The notes beneath the pieces were generated by a model. That model was not told where the DNA came from. It was given only the letters and a program-made list of their open reading frames with translations, and did not search any database. The position numbers were made by a program, and so were the translations under genes. 64,000 nucleotides of DNA from Verrucomicrobiota bacterium (GTDB lineage Bacteria > Verrucomicrobiota > Verrucomicrobiia > Chthoniobacterales > UBA6821), in the NCBI GenBank assembly GCA_021413925.1, contig JAIOPL010000016.1:1-64000 (forward strand), in the 5' to 3' direction. Shown here piece by piece: positions 26,097 through 34,933 of the stretch (position 1 is its first letter; each line of letters begins with the position of its first letter).

Positions 26097-27524
26097 TTAT
26101 GGGTTCTCGTAGAACCCGAAGTAGCGCCGGGCGTTGCGGTAGCTGATGTCCTCCACCATACTTCCGACCAACGCAATGTCGTCGGGCAGAAGACCGCGCT
26201 CGATGTCATCGCCGAGGATGTTGCAGAGCAGGCGGCGGAAGTATTCGTGCCGGGTGTAGGAGAGGAAGGAACGGCTGTCGGTGAGCATGCCGACAAACTG
26301 GCTGAGAAGGCCGAGCTGCGAGAGGCTCTCGATCTGCCGCCTCATGCCGTCGATTTGATCGAGGAACCACCAACCGCTGCCGAACTGGATCTTGCCGGCC
26401 GTGATGCCGTCCTGGAAATTCCCGAGCATCGTCGCGATGAGTTCGTTGTCGCGCGGATTGAGGTTGTAGATGATCGTCTTCGGCAGGCTCCCGGCGAGGT
26501 CGAGCCGATCGAGGTGTTTGGCCAATGTCGCCGCAACGGGCATATCGCCGATGGAGTCGAATCCGCAATCGGGACCGAGCAGTTTCTTCATCCGGCTGTT
26601 GTTGTTCCGGATTGCCCCGTAGTGGATCTGCATGGTCCACCCCTTCGCCGCATCCATCACGGCCAGTTCGTGGAGCATGTATGATTTGTAGCGGAGTGCC
26701 TCATCGGGTGTGACGGCGCCTCCCGCCCGCGCCTTGGCAAAGATCGAGGCCGCCTCGCTCTCCGTGCAATCCTCGGCCCAGATGGTGTCCACTCCCCGGT
26801 CGGAGAGACGGCAACCGCGCGAGGCGAAGAAGTCGTGACGGTTCTGTAGGGCCTGCATGAAATCGGATAGCGTGCTGATGGCGACCCCCGAGGCCTTCTC
26901 GAGAAGCTCAAGCCATGTGGTGAAAGCGGCGGGTTGGTCGACGAGGAGGGCCTTGTCGGGACGCCATGTAGGACGCACTTGGGTGTCGAAGGAGGCATCG
27001 GCGGCGATCGCGGCATGGTGTTCCAATGAATCCACCGGATCGTCCGTCGTGCAGACGACCTCGACCTTGGATTTCCTCATCAACCCACGGCAGGAAAAAC
27101 CGGGCTGGGCCAGAAGCTCGTTGCACTGGTCGTAGATGCCGCGCGCGGTTTCGGGATTGAGCAGGCGGTCGCTGATTCCGAAATAACGCGCAAGTTCGAT
27201 GTGGGACCAGTGGTAGAGGGGATTGCGCAGCAGCTTGGGCATCGTTGCGGCGTATTGCCCGAACTTTTCCCAAGGAGGTGCATCGCCCGTGCAGTAGCGT
27301 TCGTTGACACCGGCGGTTCGCATCGCCCGCCATTTGTAATGGTCACCCCCGAGCCAAAGAGTGGCGATGTTCTCCCAGCGGATGTCATCAGCGATTTCCT
27401 TCGGCGGCAGATGGCAGTGGTAGTCGATGATCGGGAGGTCGGCCGCGTGTCGATGGTAGAGTTCGCGGGCAGTCGGTGTGTCCAGAAGGAAGTCCTCGTG
27501 GATGAAGGGGCGGTTGTTACTCAT
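26097..27524 (-). CDS. uxaC: Glucuronate/galacturonate isomerase
   Basis: A 475-residue UxaC. It converts glucuronate to fructuronate and galacturonate to tagaturonate. The amidohydrolase-type metal-binding HxH is in IDYHCHLPPKEIADD (residues about 32-46). Other family blocks are LLRNPLYHWSH and CTTDDPVDSLEHH. The C-terminus holds SFLSYTRHEYFRRLLC, a highly typical UxaC ending. The ATG at 27524 is the only sensible start. It follows the gluconokinase gene by 48 nt and is the last gene of the hexuronate unit. Confidence 0.95.
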   Translation of the reverse strand: MSNNRPFIHEDFLLDTPTARELYHRHAADLPIIDYHCHLPPKEIADDIRWENIATLWLGGDHYKWRAMRTAGVNERYCTGDAPPWEKFGQYAATMPKLLRNPLYHWSHIELARYFGISDRLLNPETARGIYDQCNELLAQPGFSCRGLMRKSKVEVVCTTDDPVDSLEHHAAIAADASFDTQVRPTWRPDKALLVDQPAAFTTWLELLEKASGVAISTLSDFMQALQNRHDFFASRGCRLSDRGVDTIWAEDCTESEAASIFAKARAGGAVTPDEALRYKSYMLHELAVMDAAKGWTMQIHYGAIRNNNSRMKKLLGPDCGFDSIGDMPVAATLAKHLDRLDLAGSLPKTIIYNLNPRDNELIATMLGNFQDGITAGKIQFGSGWWFLDQIDGMRRQIESLSQLGLLSQFVGMLTDSRSFLSYTRHEYFRRLLCNILGDDIERGLLPDDIALVGSMVEDISYRNARRYFGFYENP

Positions 27525-27572
27525 GGATGGTTCCGGTAGAGGGCGGGATGATGCGTCATCAGAAATCAGAAA

Positions 27573-28076
27573 TCAGGAAGACAGGCTCCCGAGACTCTCC
27601 AGCGCCGAGCGGACAACCTCGTCGAGGGGTTGATCGATGGGGACGATCAGGGCCTCCCCTTCATGAGGCTCCTCGAGGGTGGCGAACTGGCTCTCAAGCA
27701 GCGCCGCGGGCATGAAATGACCGGTGCGCGCTTCCAGGCGCGTCCGGATGCACTCCCTGGATCCCTTTAAGTAGATGAAGCGCAGGCCGGGCAGGCCGGA
27801 GGAGAGGCGCTCACGGTAGACACGGCGCAGTGCGGAGCAGGCGAGGAAGGTCGGGCGTGAGGAGTCTGACCGGGAGGCCAGTTCGGCATTGAGCAGGTCG
27901 AGCCAACCCCATCGGTCCTCGTCCTGAAGCGGGATCCCGGCGGCCATTTTCGCGCGGTTGGCCGGAGGGTGGAAGTCATCGGCATCGAGAAAGTCGCCAC
28001 CGCCCGCCTCGGCAAGCATCCGGGCGACGCTGCTCTTCCCGCAGCCGGAGACTCCCATGACGACATGAAGGCTCAT
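27573..28076 (-). CDS. gntK: Gluconokinase
   Basis: A 167-residue P-loop kinase of the GntK type: GVSGCGKSSVARML (Walker A, residues about 8-21), DADDFHPPANRAKM (gluconate-binding block), LACSALRRVYRERL, and the GHFMPAALLESQFATLE lid segment. It phosphorylates D-gluconate to 6-phosphogluconate. The ATG at 28076 overlaps the stop of the LarA-like gene as ATGA, implying translational coupling. Its presence inside a hexuronate operon, rather than next to a gluconate transporter, suggests gluconate is made internally. Confidence 0.92.
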   Translation of the reverse strand: MSLHVVMGVSGCGKSSVARMLAEAGGGDFLDADDFHPPANRAKMAAGIPLQDEDRWGWLDLLNAELASRSDSSRPTFLACSALRRVYRERLSSGLPGLRFIYLKGSRECIRTRLEARTGHFMPAALLESQFATLEEPHEGEALIVPIDQPLDEVVRSALESLGSLSS

Positions 28077-29377
28077 GAGGTGCGGCGTTCGGAGTTCCCC
28101 GGTGAGCCGGAGTCCCCGGAAGCCCATGGTGCGGGATCCTCGAGCTGGAAAAGCATCTCGCCCGCCTTGGGAACAAGCAGGATCCGCTCCTCCTCGCGGC
28201 CGGCGTAATCGTCGGGGTTAATGCCGGCGGGATCGCGGTAGCCCATGTTGATGCGCTCGCAGACCTCGCGGGGGATTCCGGTGGCGAGGGTGACGCGGGC
28301 GCGGCATTTCTCGACGCCGTTCTCGTAGGTGCCGACGCCGCGCACATGGGTGCTGTGGGCGATGGTTCCCCACGGGTAGTCCTTGAAGCGTTCCCACTGG
28401 CCAAGGAAGTAGTCGCGGCAGTGGTAGCCGATCTCCTCGATGAGCTTGCCGTGAACCACGGAGATCTCATGGATGTGCGGCGCGTAGATGATGAGTTCCC
28501 CGCCGTCGGCCAGCACCGGCTCGAGCTTGTACATGCACTTTCCCCCCACCCAGAGCTCGTCATACATCGCCGGGGCGCAGGAGAGGATCGTGTGGAAGGG
28601 GTGCTTCTTGTAGGTGATGTGAAGCCTGCGGGAGAGTTCGGAGGCCTCGTCCCAGGCCTGCTCGGGGGTCCCGGCGAAGAGGCCGGCAAGCCCGCCCTTG
28701 TCGACCACCATGCAGAGGCAACGCTTCGGGACGGGGACCAGGGCGGCCGCACGGTCGACGACCTTGCGCACCGGGGTCCACTTGTGCCCGATGATCATGG
28801 GGTTGGTGACCACGGCTCCGAGCCAGTGGAAGAAGTTCAGGATCTCCGGCCCGGCCACTCCGGGAAAAAGGTACTTGTTGCCCCCGGAAAAGCCGACGAC
28901 CTCGTGGGGGAAGACGGGGCCAATGATGAGGAGTTCATCGTAGTCGAAGAGGCGCGCGTTGACATCCACGGGAACCTCCATCGAGAAGCGCCCGCCGGAG
29001 AGTTCGCTGATCTCGTCGGGCGTGAGCGTGCCGATGCGGCGGAGGGCGGCGGGGTTGTCCCACTCGTGGTTGAGGAGTCGGACACCGGCATAGCGGGTGG
29101 CCCGTTCCTCCGCAGTGATCCCGAGGCGCTTGCAGATGGCCTCCTCATCCATCGGCGGATGAGTTCCGAGCGCAATCATCACGTCGAGGGCGGCCACCTC
29201 GCCGGCCAACTGACGGTGGAGTTCCCTGAAGACCACCCCGAGCGGGCAGCTGCGGGTGGCGTCGGGCACGATGAGGAGGAGTCGCTTGCCGCGCAGTTCC
29301 TCCGCGGGACAGCCGCGGGCGATGATCTCCGCAACCCGGTCGTCCGTGATGCCGTGATCCGTGATTCCGGTTTCCAT
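28073..29377 (-). CDS. LarA-family nickel-dependent racemase/epimerase
   Basis: A 434-residue member of the LarA (DUF2088) superfamily. Cofactor and catalytic residues of lactate racemase are matched: D39 and R42 in VPDATRSCP, H73 in GTH, H158, K168 in SGGNKYLFPG (the residue that binds the nickel-pincer nucleotide) and H184. The spacings H158-K168 and K168-H184 equal those I recall for H174-K184-H200 of LarA. Context (mannonate oxidoreductase upstream, gluconokinase coupled downstream) points to C2-epimerisation of mannonate to gluconate, as known for some superfamily members, rather than lactate racemisation. Nickel-pincer biosynthesis genes (larB, larC, larE) are not in the window. Confidence 0.8.
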   Translation of the reverse strand: METGITDHGITDDRVAEIIARGCPAEELRGKRLLLIVPDATRSCPLGVVFRELHRQLAGEVAALDVMIALGTHPPMDEEAICKRLGITAEERATRYAGVRLLNHEWDNPAALRRIGTLTPDEISELSGGRFSMEVPVDVNARLFDYDELLIIGPVFPHEVVGFSGGNKYLFPGVAGPEILNFFHWLGAVVTNPMIIGHKWTPVRKVVDRAAALVPVPKRCLCMVVDKGGLAGLFAGTPEQAWDEASELSRRLHITYKKHPFHTILSCAPAMYDELWVGGKCMYKLEPVLADGGELIIYAPHIHEISVVHGKLIEEIGYHCRDYFLGQWERFKDYPWGTIAHSTHVRGVGTYENGVEKCRARVTLATGIPREVCERINMGYRDPAGINPDDYAGREEERILLVPKAGEMLFQLEDPAPWASGDSGSPGNSERRTS

Positions 29378-29385
29378 GGGCGTCT

Positions 29386-30231
29386 TCAGATGGTCTGGGA
29401 GAGGAAGCCCCCGTCGACGCGGAGGTCGGTCCCGGTCACGAAGCCGCTTGCCCCGGTGCTGGCCAGAAACACGGCGGCACCGACCAGTTCGGAGGCGTGA
29501 CCGAAGCGGGCCATCGGGGTGTGGGAGAGGATGGAGGCAGCCCGGGCGGTGGGGGTGCCATCCTCGTTGAAGAGGAGCTTGCGGTTCTGCTCGGCGGGGA
29601 AAAATCCCGGGGTGATGGAATTCACGCGGACACCGAGGGGGGCCCATTCCCGCGCCAGGAACCGGGTGAGATTGATGACGGCCGCCTTGGCCGCCGAGTA
29701 GGCGACGACGCGGGAGAGCGGAAGATGGGCGGAGACGCTGGCGATGTTGATGATGCTCCCCCTGCCTCTCTCTCCCATGCCGGGGCCGAAGACCTGGCAC
29801 GGCAGGAGGGCGCCGCCCACCAGATTGAGGTCGAAGCTGGCACGCCAGTCATCGGCGGCGATCTTCTCGAAGGGGTGGTCGGGCGTGACGGTCACGGAGG
29901 GATCGTTCCCTCCGGCTGCATTCACCAGAATGGAGGGAGCACCGAGGGCGGAGGTGATCTGCTCCCGCGCTTTGACGAGACTCTCTTCGGAGGAGGCGTC
30001 GGTCGCAACGAAGAGGGCCTTGCCCCCCGCCGCGGTGATCCGATCCACGCACTCACCACCCCGTCCGGCATGGCGTCCCGCCACAGCGACGGTCGCTCCG
30101 GCCGCGGCAAGTCCCTCGGCAAGGGCCCCGCCCAGGACGCCTGTCGCCCCGATGACGACGGCGACCTCCCCCGAAAGATCGAAGAGGCCTTGATCTGATT
30201 TTCCTGATTGAGGGGATTCCGGCGTTGCCAT
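29386..30231 (-). CDS. SDR D-mannonate oxidoreductase (fructuronate reductase)
   Basis: A 281-residue short-chain dehydrogenase. The NAD(P) motif is VIGATGVLGGALAEGLAAAG, with NAAG (ILVNAAGGNDP), the Ser in INIASVSAH and YSAAK as the Tyr-x-x-x-Lys pair. After the catalytic core, PGFFPAEQNRKLL and GHASELVGAAVFL are wording typical of the Bacillus-type fructuronate reductase SDRs. It would reduce D-fructuronate to D-mannonate. It is 6 nt downstream of uxaE and 8 nt upstream of the LarA-like gene, so clearly in one operon. Confidence 0.85.
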   Translation of the reverse strand: MATPESPQSGKSDQGLFDLSGEVAVVIGATGVLGGALAEGLAAAGATVAVAGRHAGRGGECVDRITAAGGKALFVATDASSEESLVKAREQITSALGAPSILVNAAGGNDPSVTVTPDHPFEKIAADDWRASFDLNLVGGALLPCQVFGPGMGERGRGSIINIASVSAHLPLSRVVAYSAAKAAVINLTRFLAREWAPLGVRVNSITPGFFPAEQNRKLLFNEDGTPTARAASILSHTPMARFGHASELVGAAVFLASTGASGFVTGTDLRVDGGFLSQTI

Positions 30232-30237
30232 GGTTTT

Positions 30238-31485
30238 TTAGCAGAAGAGGGGCTCGATGTGTTTCCTGAGGAGATTGTCACGGACCCTGCGTCCGACGAT
30301 CCCGCGGTGTTCCTTGAGGGCATCAGTGTAGCGGGTCCCCATGGCGGCGGCGACCTTGAAGGAAACGTGGATGAACTGCCGGAACTGAAGGTTGTATTGC
30401 GGGCAGGCGGCATCGTGGTTGAGAGCAGCGACGAAATCCTCCGATGACCAGGAATTGACCGTCTCGACGGAGGGCAACTCCGCGATGGTGATGTCGACCA
30501 CGGGGGCGTAGGGTTTGATGAGTTCCTCCGCGTGAGGCAGTGCCGCGGCGTAGATCTCCCTGGCGATGGCCAGGCCCTCGCCTCCCGCCTCGGCCAGACC
30601 CGCGACCTCCTCCAGCCAGGTCGTGCCGGCGGTTTTCAGGTGAAGCCCCGCGTTGTGACGGGCCACGAGACGTCGGATGATGGGGTAGAGGGAAAACTTG
30701 TCACTGCCGGAGTGGACGCTGATCTTGAGGGTCGGGGGGAGGCCGAATTCGCGCACCGCATAAGCCAGCACGGCCAGATCCGCGTCGAACTCGCGCTCGA
30801 AGGCCGCGATGTCGCCGACATAATCCACGCCCTTGTTGAATCGTCCGGTGAACTTGGGCGCGATGGTCTGGGCGGGAATCCCCTCGTCGGCGATCATGGC
30901 GAGGATGATCAGTAGTTCCGCCGGAGTCTGCGGGGTGTCGGTTTCATCCACCGAGACCTCCACGGCAAAGGAATCGGCCGGTTTGGCGGCCGCGATGTGA
31001 CGGTAAATTCGCCCCGCCTCCTGCATCGCCCAGAGGAACTTTCCGGCCGTGCGTTCGAGGTCGGCGCGTGTGATTTCCAGCGGCGCATCGAGCAGGGGAA
31101 GGCGATGGGTGCCGACGAGGCCGGAATGCTTTTCGAGAAAAGCCGCCATGCTCTCAGGGCTTGCCGGCTTGCCGGAATAATCGGCCACATCCAGCGTGAA
31201 GAAATCGCTCGCAGCGAGGAAGCCGTCCACCGTGTGCAGGTTGATATGATCGGCATCCACGAAGTAGGGGGCGGTCCAGTTCAAGGCCTTCACAGCGGCA
31301 TCGGCCTCGGCGCGCAGATCCTCAGGCTTCGTGCCGATCAGGGTGTGCTCGCGGTTCGACTTGTTCCAGACAGGGTGGAGAGGCACTCCGCGCCCGGCGG
31401 CGGACTGGACGGCGGAGAGCTGGGCCTCGCCCTGATGGGCGAAACGGTCGCCCATTCCGATGGTGAATCGTGGTAGTTCTTTCAT
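30238..31485 (-). CDS. uxaE: Tagaturonate epimerase
   Basis: A 415-residue UxaE-type protein that interconverts D-tagaturonate and D-fructuronate, merging the galacturonate and glucuronate branches. Recognised by the family blocks GMGDRFAHQGEAQL near the start, VDADHINLHTVDGF, APKFTGRFNKGVDYVGD, and ISVHSGSDKFSLYPIIRR. The ATG at 31485 begins the hexuronate operon. It is divergent from an AraC regulator (31628). UxaE replaces the altronate branch (UxaA/UxaB), neither of which is in the window. Confidence 0.9.
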   Translation of the reverse strand: MKELPRFTIGMGDRFAHQGEAQLSAVQSAAGRGVPLHPVWNKSNREHTLIGTKPEDLRAEADAAVKALNWTAPYFVDADHINLHTVDGFLAASDFFTLDVADYSGKPASPESMAAFLEKHSGLVGTHRLPLLDAPLEITRADLERTAGKFLWAMQEAGRIYRHIAAAKPADSFAVEVSVDETDTPQTPAELLIILAMIADEGIPAQTIAPKFTGRFNKGVDYVGDIAAFEREFDADLAVLAYAVREFGLPPTLKISVHSGSDKFSLYPIIRRLVARHNAGLHLKTAGTTWLEEVAGLAEAGGEGLAIAREIYAAALPHAEELIKPYAPVVDITIAELPSVETVNSWSSEDFVAALNHDAACPQYNLQFRQFIHVSFKVAAAMGTRYTDALKEHRGIVGRRVRDNLLRKHIEPLFC

Positions 31486-31627
31486 GGTGGTGGTTGTGAT
31501 GTTGATGGGGGGGCTTTGCCATGAGACCCCTGAAAGTCGGATCCATCACACTCCCGCGGGACGGATAAGAAAACAGGAAAGCGGTAGCCATTCCGCTAGG
31601 CCTGACATAAACTGCTAGCTAGCTCGC

Positions 31628-32431
31628 ATGAAGGAATCAGTTGCCAAAGTGACGGTCCATCCCCCGCCGGGTCGTCCAAGTTGGGGCGGGCAAGGAAATC
31701 TCCCCCTGATTTACCTTGGCTGGGGACGCCGCGACTTCGGGCAGAACCCCCTCCCTGTCCACTACGACAGGGGCACCAACTACTTCATTCTCCTCCGCGG
31801 AGAGATTATGCTGACGGTCGGAGAGGACCGGAAGGTCGTTCGTGGAGCGACAGCCATCCTGATCGATTCGGACTGCCGGTTCGGGATCACGCAGGCCCGG
31901 CGGGAAAACGTCAACATCCTGGTCTGGGTCTGGAAGGACCGGCCGGAGTTGCCCGAACTCAGGATTTCAGCGGGGGGCTACCGCACCCTTGACCTGCGGG
32001 AGACATCACTGGATGCGCTTCAGGAACTGCACGCCCGGTCCCGGAGGGAGATCGCCGTATCGGACAACTCCCTGCCCTCCACTCTCAACGCGCTGAGGCA
32101 GTTGCTGGAAGTCGAAATCCTGCGGGCCTCGCGAACAGCGGAAGCCACCGGCGATCTGAGATGGGAACTGGCCCATTCCTGGATGATGAACAGCCTTTCC
32201 ATCCACACCCCTGTTCCCGCGCTCTGCGACTATCTCGGAATGTCCCCGAGCACGCTGCATCGCTTCTTCCGCGAGCGGACCGGGGTCTCGCCGGGCGCCT
32301 ACTTCCGGAAGCTCAAGGCAGGGGAGGCGGCGCGATTGATCGGGAAAGAGGGGTGGCAGGTCAAGGCCGCCGCCCACCACCTCGGCTACAGGCATGCCAA
32401 CGATCTCAGCCGCGCCTTGCGAAAACGGTGA
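31628..32431 (+). CDS. AraC-family regulator, likely of hexuronate genes
   Basis: A 267-residue regulator. The N-terminal cupin includes PVHYDRGTNYFILLRGEI; the C-terminal HTH is seen in CDYLGMSPSTLHRFFRERTG and HHLGYRHANDLSRALRKR. It is divergent from uxaE with 142 nt between starts. That gap holds GCTAGCTAGC (31614-31623) and other short dyads, making local regulation of the uronate operon likely. The protein ends soon after the second helix-turn-helix, a little shorter than usual. Confidence 0.85.
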   Translation: MKESVAKVTVHPPPGRPSWGGQGNLPLIYLGWGRRDFGQNPLPVHYDRGTNYFILLRGEIMLTVGEDRKVVRGATAILIDSDCRFGITQARRENVNILVWVWKDRPELPELRISAGGYRTLDLRETSLDALQELHARSRREIAVSDNSLPSTLNALRQLLEVEILRASRTAEATGDLRWELAHSWMMNSLSIHTPVPALCDYLGMSPSTLHRFFRERTGVSPGAYFRKLKAGEAARLIGKEGWQVKAAAHHLGYRHANDLSRALRKR

Positions 32432-32476
32432 AGTGGAAGGCAAGACAGGTAATGGGCTGCAGGCAAGGGACTGGAA

Positions 32477-33922
32477 TCACGCCGAGGCGGGAAGCGTTTT
32501 GAGGTCGGGGCGTTTCCCCTCGTAAGTCTCGGCAAAGGCGAGGGCTTTGGGATCGGGCGTGATGCCGCGCTGGGCGCACCAGGTGCGGTAGAGTTCAGGC
32601 CACCAGTTCCGGTGCTCGGTGAGCCCTTGTTTTTGCGAATCGCTCCAGCCGACGAGCACCTTGGCCCAGCAGGTGTCACCATAATCAATCGCCTCCTTGG
32701 CGTCCGGCATGTCGGCCACATACCAATCACGGCCGATACGGGCATGCAGGACCTCGTCGGCCCAGTCGAAGTCTTGGAAGGTAGTGGCCAAGGGGTTACC
32801 GGCCTCCTGGCTCACCACCCACTCATGGCGCTTGCCGGTTTTCGGCATCAACCCCTGCTCGATGAAATAAAGCACGGCATGGCGTTCCTTGGGAGTGAGC
32901 TGGGTGTTGAGGGCGCGCGACCAAGTGGAATTCACCATGACCAGATGAGGCCAGTCGATCCCTTCGGAAACAAATCCCACCTCGCCCATCATGGCATGAC
33001 GCGCCTCGTCCCAGAGCTGACGCGTCATGTCGCGGTAATAGGCCCACGGCTTACCTTTGGTTTCATGCAGGATGCTCGACATCATTTCCGGCACATCGAT
33101 TTCGCGAAGCCGCTTGTAGAACATCATCAGCACCTTCGCATTCGGCGGCATTTCCTCATCGTAAAGGAACACCTCAGCGTTGACACCCATGTTGTAGGGA
33201 TCAGGGAAACGCTCGTCGCGCCGAGGCGTGCCCTCGAAGACAAAAGCCTTCGAGCTGTAATGGCGGATCGGGGCTTCCGTATTTTGCGAAGTTTTCCCCG
33301 AGCCGTCCAATCCCCCCGCGCTGGCGAGGCAGACATCGAGAAGCGAGAGACAATTGGCTGATTCTTCCAAGCCAGCGTCGCCTCCGAATGCCGCTACGGC
33401 TTGCTCACCCCATGCACACATTTCTTCGACATCCATCAGAGTATGGCGGCACAGGCGGAGCGAAGGATGATCAGCCAGAGGATGCGTCTCCGCGATATAG
33501 CGCTGAAGCCCCTCGCGAAGCGCCGGCAACGCCTTGCGATAGAGACCAGCCAGTCGTTCCTTGACCGATGGCGTCGTCAGAATCTCGTCAAAAAAAACAT
33601 CCAGCGCGGGATGCTGGCTTTTTTCAAAGCCCAGCGGGGGCTCGCGCATCTCACCGACTCTTGCGCGGAAGAGCGAGTCCATTTGAGCCGCCAGATGCGC
33701 ATGATAGCTGAAAGCCATCTTGAGTTCATACACCGGCTCCTCCGCAATGTGAGCGATGCAAATCTGGTGGATGCGCCAGAACGCGTAATGGAAGCGCTTG
33801 AGCCTCTTGACACAGGTCTCGACGGAGAGGCCGGGCTTCTTCGCCTCGTCAAATGTGGCAATGCCGATCAAGGGCGGAAGTTTTAGATAAGGGGAATCTG
33901 TGGGAAGGGGAGTCGGTTTCAT
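32477..33922 (-). CDS. Ferritin-like (diiron-type) protein of unknown function
   Basis: A 481-residue protein I cannot name. Helical regions carry carboxylate/His pairs typical of ferritin-like diiron proteins: HIAEEPVYELKMAFSYHAHL (residues about 57-76), DEARHAMMGE in a later helix and DFDWADEVLHARIG near the C-terminus. This suggests a non-haem diiron centre and an oxygen-dependent or redox role. The ATG at 33922 is taken over the TTG at 33931. It is divergent from an AraC gene with 101 nt between starts. Function and substrate are unknown. Confidence 0.6.
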   Translation of the reverse strand: MKPTPLPTDSPYLKLPPLIGIATFDEAKKPGLSVETCVKRLKRFHYAFWRIHQICIAHIAEEPVYELKMAFSYHAHLAAQMDSLFRARVGEMREPPLGFEKSQHPALDVFFDEILTTPSVKERLAGLYRKALPALREGLQRYIAETHPLADHPSLRLCRHTLMDVEEMCAWGEQAVAAFGGDAGLEESANCLSLLDVCLASAGGLDGSGKTSQNTEAPIRHYSSKAFVFEGTPRRDERFPDPYNMGVNAEVFLYDEEMPPNAKVLMMFYKRLREIDVPEMMSSILHETKGKPWAYYRDMTRQLWDEARHAMMGEVGFVSEGIDWPHLVMVNSTWSRALNTQLTPKERHAVLYFIEQGLMPKTGKRHEWVVSQEAGNPLATTFQDFDWADEVLHARIGRDWYVADMPDAKEAIDYGDTCWAKVLVGWSDSQKQGLTEHRNWWPELYRTWCAQRGITPDPKALAFAETYEGKRPDLKTLPASA

Positions 33923-34023
33923 CAGTCGCAATCACAACGGAATTTCTGCAATCGATCTTCTAGTGTCTTATCCAAGACCAGTATTAATTTGTCTTTTTAT
34001 GACTTTCTAAATAGGGATTTCTC

Positions 34024-34884
34024 ATGAAAGCTGCAATCGAAGCCATTCCGTGGTGGAATGGCACTCGCGTGCTGCGGGCATACCGCCGCGCGGAATGCAC
34101 CTTCCCTTGGAACTGGCATTACCATCCGGAAATCGAACTGACATTGATTACACAAGGCTCCGGCACGCGGCTTGTGGGCGATCACAGCGGGGAGTACAAA
34201 TCCGGCGACCTCGTCCTGCTGGGCCCGAACTTGCCGCATACTTGGTTCTCACGAAAAACCGAGCGCTCCGCCGCTGTCAACGAGGCGATCGTTGTGCAGT
34301 TTTTGGAATCGGCGTTTCCAAGGACACTGCTTGAGCTTCCGGAATTCGATTCCGTTCGCTCTCTCCTGCTCCGCTCTGCGATGGGGGTGAGGTTTTCTCC
34401 CAAAACGGCTGCCCGACTGGAAAAGCGGCTGCGGGCGTTGACCAAAGCGGATGGATTTGAAGGCTGGTTGAAACTGGCCCGACTCCTCCATGAACTATCG
34501 CAGACTGAAGGCGAAACGCTCGTCGAGCCATCCTACCGCAACGAGCGGGCCTTCAAGATGGGTTCGCGTTTGGGAAAAATCATCGAGCACATTGAAAGCC
34601 ATTCCGACGGGGAATTCTCCCTTGGCGATGCAGCCCGCTTCGCCAACCTCACCCCCTCCTCATTCGCCCGCTTTTTCAGGAAGACAACGGGCAAAACCTT
34701 CGTGGATTTCCGAAACGGGTGCCGCATTGGCAAGGCCTGCCAGAGACTTGTCGAGAGCGATCAAAGCATCCTTGAAATCGCCCTCGCCAGCGGATTCGGG
34801 AACCTTCCCAACTTCAACCGCCAGTTCCGAAAGTCCACAGGCATGACCCCGCGCGACTACCGAAAACTCCGCAATCCGAATTGA
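34024..34884 (+). CDS. AraC-family transcriptional regulator
   Basis: A 286-residue regulator with a cupin N-terminus (WHYHPEIELTLITQGSGTRLVGDH) and a canonical AraC DNA-binding domain (FANLTPSSFARFFRKTTGKTF; ALASGFGNLPNFNRQFRKSTG; MTPRDYRK). It is divergent from the ferritin-like gene. GTCTT-atcc-AAGAC (33965-33978) in between is a possible binding dyad. It probably controls its divergent partner. Converges on the next AraC gene. Confidence 0.87.
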   Translation: MKAAIEAIPWWNGTRVLRAYRRAECTFPWNWHYHPEIELTLITQGSGTRLVGDHSGEYKSGDLVLLGPNLPHTWFSRKTERSAAVNEAIVVQFLESAFPRTLLELPEFDSVRSLLLRSAMGVRFSPKTAARLEKRLRALTKADGFEGWLKLARLLHELSQTEGETLVEPSYRNERAFKMGSRLGKIIEHIESHSDGEFSLGDAARFANLTPSSFARFFRKTTGKTFVDFRNGCRIGKACQRLVESDQSILEIALASGFGNLPNFNRQFRKSTGMTPRDYRKLRNPN

Positions 34885-34933
34885 ATACTTCCCGTCCGTT
34901 ACCAACCGCTGCCTGCGCAACCGGCGGCCGTCA

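Noticed and set aside
28073-29800. Longer version of the LarA-like protein starting near 29800
   Set aside because: The extra N-terminal 141 residues overlap the SDR gene in another frame and are Arg/Pro-rich; the ATG at 29377 starts the family domain.
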